A stretch of DNA of 64,000 bases from Polyporus tsugae (Eukaryota > Basidiomycota > Agaricomycetes > Polyporales > Polyporaceae): the NCBI GenBank assembly GCA_024305745.1, contig JAHRBS010000001.1:2852001-2916000 (forward strand), in the 5' to 3' direction. The notes under the pieces were generated by a model. It saw nothing but the letters and a program-made list of their open reading frames with translations, did no database searches and was not told the DNA's origin. The position numbers and the translations under genes are program-made. This document shows positions 55,998 to 64,000 of this stretch, piece by piece (the first letter of the stretch is position 1; every line of letters starts with the position of its first letter).

Positions 55998-57252
55998 CGG
56001 TGGCGGGAGAAGGTGGGGATGGGTGCGTGGGCCGTGGTGGTACGTACTTTGCGCGCCGTGGCGAGGGGAGGCGTGGGCCGGGGCAGCAGGAGGGCAGGAG
56101 GCAAGCAGGCAGGTGAAGGTACGATAACAAACGAGCTTGCGCGCGAGCACGGCCTGTCTAGAAGCTGCTATCGGGGGCACTAGCCTAAGTAGCTAAAGTA
56201 TGGCCCAATCCTCGGAAGCGGCAGGGTCCCGGACTCCCGGCTGGGCAAACGGCGAGTGGCGAAGTGGGAATAACAAGGAGAAGGAAGCTTAGGACAAGCA
56301 GCCTCACGGTGTTCTGGGAGGGCAGGTGAGAACGCGTCGAAGCTGGAAGCCGTCCAAGTCGCAGGAGAATGGAGCCGGGGTGAGACTGGTGGGACTCCGA
56401 GTGTCGTGGGTGTGCCTGCGCGCAGTACTGCCGCTTTAGACGTCCTGTCACTGTCAGAGGAGATACGCTCTGCGAGGGGTTGAGAGTTTAGCTCAAGAGC
56501 TGCAGATTGCAGGGAACCCAGTGAGACGCAGACGGAGGCGGTCGCGGCAGGCAGCAGCGCGAAGAGCTCAGGTGGGAGGCAGCAGGTCTCTGAGTCTGAG
56601 ACTCTCTCATCCAAATTGAGGACCGCCTCGGCATGCTGTGCCGTCTTCCGCAGACCATGCCATGCCGGCCGTCTCGGCACACTCCATCTGAACGTCGCTG
56701 TACTTATGTAGCTCCTTTCTCTCGTACGTACCTGCCGACAAACTATGGCATATGCAGATGCACAGATATGTCACCGCTGCAGGTTAAAGCCACATGAACT
56801 CGTATAAGAGTACTCAAGAGTTGTGTCGGTGACGTCACATAGAAGCCCGAGAAAGTGAAGAAAAGGACTCGGAAGATTGACCCAACGCCAGTCATTCTCA
56901 TTCCATTCTTCGGGGTAAACCGTAACGAGACATCTACAATATGTTACCACAGCGATACGAAAGTTAGGATGGAGGCAGATGCTTCCGATACGCACTAGGC
57001 CACACACTTCGTTCGGCCGACGAGACCTTGCTTCGAGATAGTAGGAGGACCCGGTCTGAAAATTTGTTCAAGTTGACCGTATCCAATACCCTTTGAGCAC
57101 CACGACCGGAAGCGGTTATTAACACAACGTCCCTGACTTTAGTCAGAACCGTAAGTACACGCGCAAGCCGCCCCCTCCCAAGCAAACAAGCCTTACCACT
57201 TTCCCCCGACCACCCCCTCAGCTGGCCGCCGTCGCCTGCCTGCCTCCCACGC
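55998..57252. other. 1.25 kb spacer, no confident gene
   Basis: Promoter region of the RING ligase and 3' region of the aminotransferase. A minus-strand open stretch at 56180-56677 has no ATG start and no known motif, so it is not called. Confidence 0.4.
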
Positions 57253-59099
57253 TCAGCCCTCCTTAACAACTTCATACACCGCCTCCCTGAAGATCTCCAC
57301 GCCCTTCGCAAGGTCCGCCTGCGAGATGTTCAGCGGCGGGATGAACCGCACGACCTCGTACACGCTCGTCGTCAGGATCAGCATCCCCTTCTCCACGCAC
57401 TTCGCCGCCACACGGCTCGCGAGCTTCTCGGGCACGGACGGGTCCCTGAACCGGTCGTACGGGCCCGTCCCCACGGGGGACGCGAACTCGATCGCGACCA
57501 TCAGGCCCTTGCCGCGCACGTCCAGGATCGCGCGCGACACCGCGGGATCAGGATCTGTACGGAGCGCGTTGAGCGCGGCGAACAGTTCGACGGACCTGCA
57601 AGGTGCGAGCGTCAGCCAGGTGCAAGGTTAACGTTCAACGGCCGGATGCAGATCCAGAATAGATTCAGAGTTAGGGTTCAATATGTGAGTGTAACCGCAT
57701 GCCACTGCGGAGGTCCGCGTCATGGATGACTCTGACGGAAGCGAAGAAGAAGAGCTCTGATAGACAGATAGGCGGTTGGTACGCACCGAGCGTTAACGTT
57801 CTCCAGGATCTTCTCTTCTTTCATGACGTCTGCTGATGCGACGGCGGCCGCGCACGACACCGCGTTGCCGGCGTACGTCCCGCCCATAGAACCCGGCGCG
57901 AGCTTGTCCGTCAGCTCCTTCCGGCTGACCACGGCGCTCAGCGGAAAGCCATTCGCCAAACCCTACACCGTCAAAATCGCAGTTAGAACGCGGTGAATGT
58001 ACATATTTGCACCTTCAAACCCCCCCCCCCATGAATGTACATCGCACACGCACCTTCGCACTGAGGAGAATGTCCGGCTGGACGCCAGAGTACTCGACGA
58101 AGTAGTTCTTGCCCGTGCGGCCGAACCCGCACTGCACCTCATCGATGATGAGTATGATGCCGTGCTTGTCGCAGATCTCCCGGAGCCCGTGCAGGAACTC
58201 AGGGGGGGCGGGGACGTACCCGCCCTCCCCGAGGACGGGCTCGATGATGATCGCCGCAGTATCCTTCGGCGCACTAGCCTGCGCGAGCAGGAGGTTCAGC
58301 TGGTTCAGGCACATCTGCGACAGCTCCGCGGGCGGCGTGGCGGGGTCCACGCCGAGCTGGTGCCAATACGGGAAGGGGAGCGTACATGCTCCAGGCTGGA
58401 GTGGCGATTGAACCGTATACATAAGTCAGGGCTACGGATGCTCCAAGCAATTAAAAAAAAATAACACACCATGAGGGGGTGGAAGCCAGCGCTGTAGATC
58501 GTCTTGCTCTTCGTGACGGCCATCGCGCCCATCGTCCGGCCGTGGTACGCGCCCTGCATGTTGATAATGTTCTGTCGGCCAGTGAACGCCCGCGCCATCT
58601 TGATGCCCGCCTCGACGGCCTCGGAGCCCGACGTCCAGAAGAAGAACGAGTCCAGCGAGGGGTGCGGCATCATCGGTAGCAGCCGTTCGATGAGCTCGAT
58701 GTACGGCTGGTGAAACGCGATGCTGCACTGGGGAACACAGCAGATTCAGATGTGGTGCGATGGCAGACGGGGAAGACCATAAGGAGTGGACGGACCTGTA
58801 CGTGAACGATATTCATGCACTGGTCGGCAGCCGCCTTACTGATCTTTGGGTGGCAATGACCTATGCAGCTCTGATTAGAGACCGCACACAGACGAAACAG
58901 ACAGGGATATTTACTCACCGAGGTTCGTCACACCGATGCCGCAAGTGAAGTCCAGCAGCCGTCTGCCGTCTCCGAGCGTAACGTACGAGCCCTCGCCCTT
59001 GGTCAGGACCGCGTCCACGACACGACTGAGGCCGGCGGTGACATGCTTCTTGCCGAGCTGCACCAACGACTCGTGCGATTGGGTAGAGGAAGAGGCCAT
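57253..59099 (-). CDS. class III aminotransferase (4-aminobutyrate type)
   Basis: PLP enzyme that most resembles bacterial GabT-type 4-aminobutyrate aminotransferases, moving an amino group to 2-oxoglutarate. Six exons on the minus strand (59099-58919, 58860-58796, 58727-58470, 58395-58054, 57962-57787, 57595-57253) give 454 residues, the usual length. Fold-type I landmarks are LDFTCGIGVTNLGHCHPKI, FFWTSGSEAVEAGIKMAR, QGAYHGRTMGAM, IIEPVLGEGGY and IIDEVQCGFGRTG (PLP Asp). The PLP-binding Lys is in LLSAKGLANGFPL, and MGGTYAGNAVSCAAA follows. The start at 59099 gives no clear mitochondrial presequence. Substrate specificity cannot be fixed from sequence; other omega-amino acids are possible. 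Confidence 0.93.
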
Positions 59100-61317
59100 G
59101 TTGCGCTTTTGGCTCGAATGAACTTTCCCGAGCGGCGGGGACGCCTTTAAATGGGTTGAGACGCCATGTTGTGCGTCATATGAGCATCGAGTCAAAGCCG
59201 CAGTCGAAAAACCGCAGCGGGTGCTAGGGATGTGTATTCAGTCAGTATGTGGACGTTGGGTGGTATCGTTGAAGGAAGACATGGACCGGGAAAGATCCGA
59301 GGAGGCACGCGACCGTCATACAAGGCTTGGCCGTGAAATCGAGTCTTTATCCATTGTTTGTTCAAACCGTTGCGCTTCCGACGGGTTCGTGTACGACCCT
59401 GATATCTAGACGCACAATTTCAGGGCTCCGTCCGAACTGTCCACTTCGAAATTGTGTGCAAATTCGCCCACGGTGAATGACCAGACAGAAGTGAAAAGCG
59501 GGAACTTGTCCTGGCGTGCGACCATCCGATCTCTGCCCTGGTTCGTTCAAGGTGGTTGTGCCAACCACGACACATGATCTCAATCAAGAATCTCACCGAT
59601 GAGCTCATACACAATAACTTGCCAAGGTTTGTGCAATGCGGTCGATGCCGTAAATGGATCAGACGACGCGTGTTCAGTGTCGTCATTACAGCAGCCACAG
59701 GAAAGATGGGTCCACCACGCCTTGTAGGCGTGTTGGAGCAATTACAATGCAGGGTGCCACAGCAGCTTCTCTGAAGACGCTGCGACCGCACTGCACGTTC
59801 TAGCGACGGTGTATACGCACGGATTGTGTCAAAATGCCACACAAAATTTCCAGCCCAGAAGTCCCCCGATCTCGGTTTGTGGGAGTCCAGATGGGTTCCC
59901 CTCCATCCACCGGCAGATGTAAACGCGCACTCACCTCGATGCGCTCGCGTTCAACGCGCTCCTGGCGCCCCCCTTGAAGACGGTCCTGGACGGCTGAATA
60001 CGCGCGCAGCCAGACGAAAGCATGACGGTGATAGGGGGAGAAAGAGAATGAACCAGAGGTGCGGAGAGTACTCAGGACGAGCGCATATATCGTGAAGCTT
60101 CAAGTCATAACTTAAGTAGGGTGCCAGTGATGGTGCATCGATGGTGCTCCGCACGCGGTATCGCCGGCTGGTCTCATCTGGAGGCGGGGCCCCTTTTCCG
60201 ACATGCCGTTCCTATTGGATCGATTCATCGGACCACCACTTCGCGAAAACGGGTCAGAAATTTACTCACGCCATACAGCTTCTCTCGAGTCGGGTCCCCG
60301 GACCCCGAGTCCCGACTGTCATCGAAAACTACTCAAGCTCAAGTAACTCCCTGAGCCTGCTCCTCTTCAAGTACTAATTAGTGCTCCCTGAAGTTCTTTC
60401 TCGAGTTCATGACACGGACCTGCTCTCTCCAGTCTTCCAGCTCGAACTCCGGATCCGCAAGCACGCCAACTGCCAGCCGACTGCGCCTCATGATCGGAAG
60501 CTGCGTTTCCTGAGCGGCCTTGGATGAGCGGCGACAGCGTTGGCGAACTGGCCGCACGTCCGCGTCGCCTAGCTCTCAGCTTCATGAAGCTTCCGCGGAG
60601 TGCAGATGGTCGGGGAGAGGGGGAAAAGAGATCAGGCGAGCGATTCCTGTGCTGCGCGGATATAAAAACGCGACTTCTTCGGATGATGAGGCAAGTAAAC
60701 CTCAGGAGGTCTAGGCGCATCGATCGCGTTGCTGAGGCGCGCTGGCGAAGTCGGCCGCAGAGCGGATCCCGAACGCTGTCCCGAGTCCCGACGCGACATC
60801 GACACCGAATACTTACTGGACGGAACGGTACAGAAGCTAACCCTACAGCAACTATATACTAGGGTATTCGCCTCGCACTCGCAAAACGAATGCCCCCCTC
60901 ATGCAAGCGGCAGCCCCGGACGTCAGACCTGGTCCCCGATTCGTAGATGTATGCTGAGTTCTATCCTTCGACAAGCGTTGACAGAAGTACTGAGTCCCAG
61001 GAGACGAACGATATCCACGGGATGAGCATCATGATCGTGTATCGAAGAAGGTCCATTATGCTGTACTAGTAGAAGACTTCGACGCCATGGGACATAATTC
61101 GTCGTCAAGCACGCGCTAGATCAACCACTCACCTCCGATTTTGACACACCACCGAGACCCCCGGTCGGTAAGGTAGTGCTTTGCTGCACCAATGCCCCAA
61201 TAATGATTCCCCGCCAATAATAACACACCCACAACAAAGGCTACAAACAACTAGATCCAATAGCTCGTTAAACAATAACTTAAAGCAAACGAGGGAGTGC
61301 CATCGGGGTGGTAACGG
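59100..61317. other. 2.2 kb spacer, no confident gene
   Basis: Short open stretches on both strands, none with family motifs or coherent splicing. It contains the aminotransferase promoter (next to 59100) and the lipase 3' region. Confidence 0.4.
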
Positions 61318-62572
61318 TTAGGTCTCGCACGCCTTGTCGCCGAACGAGATGCCGTTGAAGTACGGGCCCAAGTGGTTCTGAATCGAGCCATCAAGGAGCG
61401 AGTTGCCGGCCGCGCATTTCTACGGCGACGAAGGGGGAGGACCGTGCCACATCGTAAGAAACCGCCAGTCGTGCACAAAAACACCGTACTCACGTCGTTC
61501 TCCGAGCCGGGGCAGGCGACCATCGACGCGATGCCCGTCGAGTTGTTCACTTTGGTGATGTGCAGCTCGCCCTTGGGTTGCTCAAAGTCGAGGAAGTGCG
61601 GCGGCACGTCCGGCACCGGGTCGTCCTGGTTCGTGACATGCGCGAAGTCCGGGACCTGCATACGCGTCGCGCGCGCCACGGGTCAGGGCATCAGCACCGC
61701 GTCTCCCCTCGCACCCCCACCGCAGGCGTTCCGACAGGGCTCAGACCGAGTACGCACCAGTTTGGTCAACAGGGTCGCCCACGCGGAGTTGCCCACGCGC
61801 GGGAGCCCGAACACGACTGCGTTCACGTCCACGTCCTTCGGCAGCGCCATGCGGAGCATCGCCGCGTCCAGGCTCGCGACGGCCGCGCCGAGCGAGTGGC
61901 CGGTGACGAGGACTGTCTTGTACCCGGTCTTCTGGAGCGCGCTCTTGACCGACGAGAGGACGATGTCCGCGGTGCGCCCCTGCGTGTCCTGGAAGCCGGA
62001 GTGGAGCTGGACGCTCTTGCCCGCCTGCGGGAAGAGCGTCGCGTTCGCGTCGACCTGCGGGATCTCGACGTCGTTCGCGACCGAGAGCACATTGTGCGGG
62101 TCCGTGCCCTGGTGCGCGACGACGACCGTCTTCGTGTCTGGATCATCCGCGATGAAGACTGGCGCGTGTGGCGCGGGGCGAAGCAATTGATCAACGGTTT
62201 CAGTCAGGATGTGTCCGATATCGGGGACGGAGACAACGCCTATGCGCGCGCGCGAGGGTCAAACGCAGGGTACTCACAGCTCGGAATAGCACCGTCATCG
62301 CCGCCCGCAGCCAAGACCTTCACGTTCGGGAGCACATTGCACGACGTACCGCACGACCAGCTCTCCACCGCGGGTGTGGGACAGTAGGCCGCGCGCGCGA
62401 ACTGCGCGGGGCGCTGGAGGTCGGTCTTGATGTTAGTCTGCGAGAACGCGGTCGGCTTGCCGTTCGTCTCGGTCCCAAAAGCAATGTTGATACCGAAGAG
62501 CGGGGTCGGCGCGGCGCGTGCGAGCGCGACGAGGGCAGCGACGCCGAGGAAGGAGTTGAGGATGCGCACCAT
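61318..62572 (-). CDS. secreted class 3 lipase
   Basis: Fungal triacylglycerol-lipase family protein, expected to hydrolyse extracellular lipid esters. Four exons on the minus strand (62572-62278, 62158-61758, 61655-61494, 61419-61318) give 319 residues. A signal peptide (LNSFLGVAALVALARAAPTP) opens the protein. The nucleophile elbow GHSLGAAVASLDAAML holds the catalytic Ser. The Asp is in TNQDDPVPDVPP, and the His is in SIQNHLGPYFNGI. VVAHQGTDPHN sits at the oxyanion/lid position. Two Cys pairs (CPTPAVESWSC, and one near the C-terminus) fit a secreted protein. The protein looks complete. Confidence 0.95.
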
Positions 62573-63764
62573 GGTCGTTGCGGAAGTGGGAACGAGAGTG
62601 AATATTCAAATGTCTGAGAAGCTAGAAGTCGAAGAGGACAGAACAAGGTACTCCAGGCGGCGAGAACGAAGAGAGAACCACCAGGGCCCAAAGGTCAGGA
62701 AGAAAAGAGAGGAAGACAGCGACGAGCCGTCGGGGAGGTCGACAACAACGCCAGAGAATTCGGTGCAGGGGTCCTTAAGTATATCACGGTGACTGGCCGG
62801 CGCTATCCTTACGACAACCGATGTGTGGGCGACAATTGGATGCCCAGACCTGTTCAGAGGCCATCTCAGACAAGTCTCAGACATTGCCGACTGCGCTTGC
62901 GAGGCACTGCAAGGCAACCGGGGAGGAGATGATGGGATGCAGATTTGCAGACGCATGCTGATCGCCACTGTGTCCGGGCGCATATATATATGTACGGAAG
63001 TACTTCGATTTCGGTGGAGGCACGCGGAAGCTGTCACTGATTTCGGTGAGAAAACATATCTTATCAATGGAGACAGCATTCACATGTGGATCCTGTGTGG
63101 ATCAATGCAATGCAAGACAACAACACGACAGCTCTTGGTACAGAGTAAGCCTGAGAGAAAGATCGACTGTCATCTTTTGGTCCCGATAAGGTCAGCAACG
63201 AAGACTAGTACGAAAGCCCTTTTACATAACTTTGTACATGTCCTAGAGATCTACATAGATTGTACGACGTCTACTTTCTCTTTCTCGGCACATCCATCCG
63301 CCACCCGATCCCTTGCACCTCTCTTGAGTCTCTTCTTGAAGTGGTATACGTAGCCACCCGGTATCAGCCACATCGTTTTGAACTGCCTGGGACCTCATTG
63401 GACTTCACACTGGCTGCATGTCCGTAAGTATCTTTCCCGCAGACCCCTGTCAGGTACGGTCTTGATCAAGGATAGATGGGATAGATGGAGCACTCAAATA
63501 CGGACGCAGTGAACGAAGCTATGGACGCAATATACTAACTTAGTCTCATGCCAAGACCGTCGACCCACATGTCCGCCTCGTAAGTATGAGGGGCTTGTGT
63601 CGAACCTAGTATGTACTCGTCAGCTCGACGGACTCCAATAACGCCCATATACAGCCCCGCACCACTGGCAATAACAATTGCCCGCAAACTACATAAATCG
63701 GCGGCCGTGGCCCCAATCCTGTCACCGGGACATGGACACACGTCATTTGGTCGGGGCCCGCGTC
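62573..63764. other. intergenic with splice-like signals on both strands
   Basis: Promoter of the lipase gene and a 1.2-kb stretch before the HSP12-type gene. On the plus strand two GTAAGTAT donors (63424, 63589) and an ATACTAACTTAG branch-acceptor (63534-63545) stand out. On the minus strand a 40-codon frame (63251-63373) follows a good acceptor. No gene model satisfies all of these. Confidence 0.4.
63251..63373 (-). CDS. possible terminal exon or micro-ORF
   Basis: Forty codons from an ATG at 63373 to a TAG at 63251, reading MWLIPGGYVYHFKKRLKRG and then a charged tail. Its frame stays open upstream to a CAG acceptor at about 63383. It could be the last exon of a small minus-strand gene whose other exons I cannot place. 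Similarity to a known family is not evident. Confidence 0.25.
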   Translation of the reverse strand: MWLIPGGYVYHFKKRLKRGARDRVADGCAEKEKVDVVQSM

Positions 63765-63886
63765 AGGGGCCCCCCCTTGGAATTGTGCGGACGCCTCATT
63801 ATGACGTCCCTCTTCCGCCGTGGCGCATTACATCTGGTTGTGACGGAGTGCGCCGCGGCGCATATAAATGGCACCCCACCAAGGGG
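63765..63886 (+). promoter_or_regulatory. TATA box with STRE-like stress sites
   Basis: TATAAA at 63863-63868 lies about 105 bases upstream of the start at 63974. STRE-type pentamers (AGGGG/CCCCT) occur at 63765-63769, 63773-63777 and 63882-63886. In yeast, STREs recruit Msn2/4 to HSP12; an equivalent role in this fungus is inference. Confidence 0.5.
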
Positions 63887-63973
63887 TCGAGTGCAGTATC
63901 GTCTCCTTCGTCCCCGAATATCTCCCACTCTACTACCCGCTTCAAGCTCTCTCAACCAGTTACCCATCTCGAA

Positions 63974-64000
63974 ATGTCCGACACCGGCAGGCAGTCTTTC
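63974..64000 (+). CDS. HSP12: HSP9/HSP12-family stress protein, 5' partial
   Basis: The window ends nine codons into this gene. The peptide MSDTGRQSF is the typical N-terminus of the HSP9/HSP12 family, small disordered membrane-associated proteins induced by stress and stationary phase. The clear TATA box and STRE-like pentamers upstream agree. The identification rests on nine residues plus promoter context. Confidence 0.7.

Noticed and set aside
56180..56680. 166-codon minus-strand frame
   Set aside because: It begins with GTG, not ATG, has no motif or signal peptide and lies in a promoter-like spacer.
61372..62387. Long plus-strand open frames across the lipase gene
   Set aside because: They lie antisense to the GC-rich lipase exons and have no domain; the minus strand has the signal peptide, catalytic triad and splice sites.
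1..64000. CRISPR array, prophage, operon or secondary-metabolite cluster
   Set aside because: No spaced direct repeats, phage genes, or polyketide, peptide or terpene synthase motifs were seen, and the gene structure is eukaryotic throughout.

Overview
The window is nuclear DNA of a filamentous basidiomycete, almost certainly an Agaricomycete and plausibly a wood-decay fungus of the Polyporales type. The reasons are genes broken by many short (about 45-100 nt) GT-AG introns, compact spacing with no operons, and a gene mix typical of Agaricomycetes: orphan multi-span membrane proteins, F-box/WD40 fusions, a GH92 mannosidase, a class 3 lipase and a bacterial-type GABA aminotransferase. The species assignment is inference. 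Exon structures were assembled by hand from splice sites and reading-frame continuity. Where exon lists are given, the exon lengths sum to a whole number of codons.

Layout. 0.1-3.6 kb: KTI12, then an orphan multi-span membrane protein. 3.8 kb: an intron-containing tRNA-Lys(CTT). 4.7-6.3 kb: mitochondrial cytochrome c peroxidase in seven exons. 6.3-8.4 kb: no convincing gene. 8.4-10.2 kb: a second orphan multi-span membrane protein. 11.4-12.7 kb: an atypical protein kinase (minus). 13.3-15.3 kb: malate synthase (minus). 16.7-17.8 kb: GET1 (minus). 18.7-19.0 kb: ribosomal protein eL39, in four tiny exons (minus), divergent from an ER FKBP at 19.3-19.9 kb. 20.6-22.6 kb: a coiled-coil protein of unknown function. 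23.3-26.8 kb: PRM1, the plasma-membrane fusion protein. 27.8-28.9 kb: a secreted low-complexity protein. 29.1-30.5 kb: TAF12, divergent from an F-box protein (30.8-32.5 kb). 32.8-35.0 kb: a membrane-anchored Smr-domain protein. 35.3-38.4 kb: GH92 mannosidase in 11 exons. 39.0-39.7 kb: peptidyl-tRNA hydrolase. 39.9-40.2 kb: a fold-back (MITE-like) element. 40.6-42.6 kb: PAQR/haemolysin-III receptor.

43.1-52.9 kb is an accessory block built from three copies of one F-box/WD40 fusion gene. The first copy (43.1 kb) is an internally deleted pseudogene, and the second (45.6 kb) and third (50.5 kb) look intact. The spacers between them hold no convincing conserved gene. 53.4-56.0 kb: a PA-TM-RING-type ubiquitin ligase. 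57.3-59.1 kb: a class III (GABA-type) aminotransferase. 61.3-62.6 kb: a secreted class 3 lipase. The last 27 bases open an HSP9/HSP12-type stress gene behind a TATA box and STRE-like sites.

The genes do not form one pathway. Most are scattered housekeeping genes. Three ubiquitin-type factors lie within 22 kb (one F-box protein, two F-box/WD40 fusions) with a RING ligase next to them, which suggests a region rich in substrate-recognition genes. Carbon-catabolic functions (malate synthase, GH92, lipase, aminotransferase) are interspersed. I found no CRISPR array, biosynthetic cluster or intact transposon. The most unusual structures are the fold-back element and the F-box/WD40 birth-and-death array.
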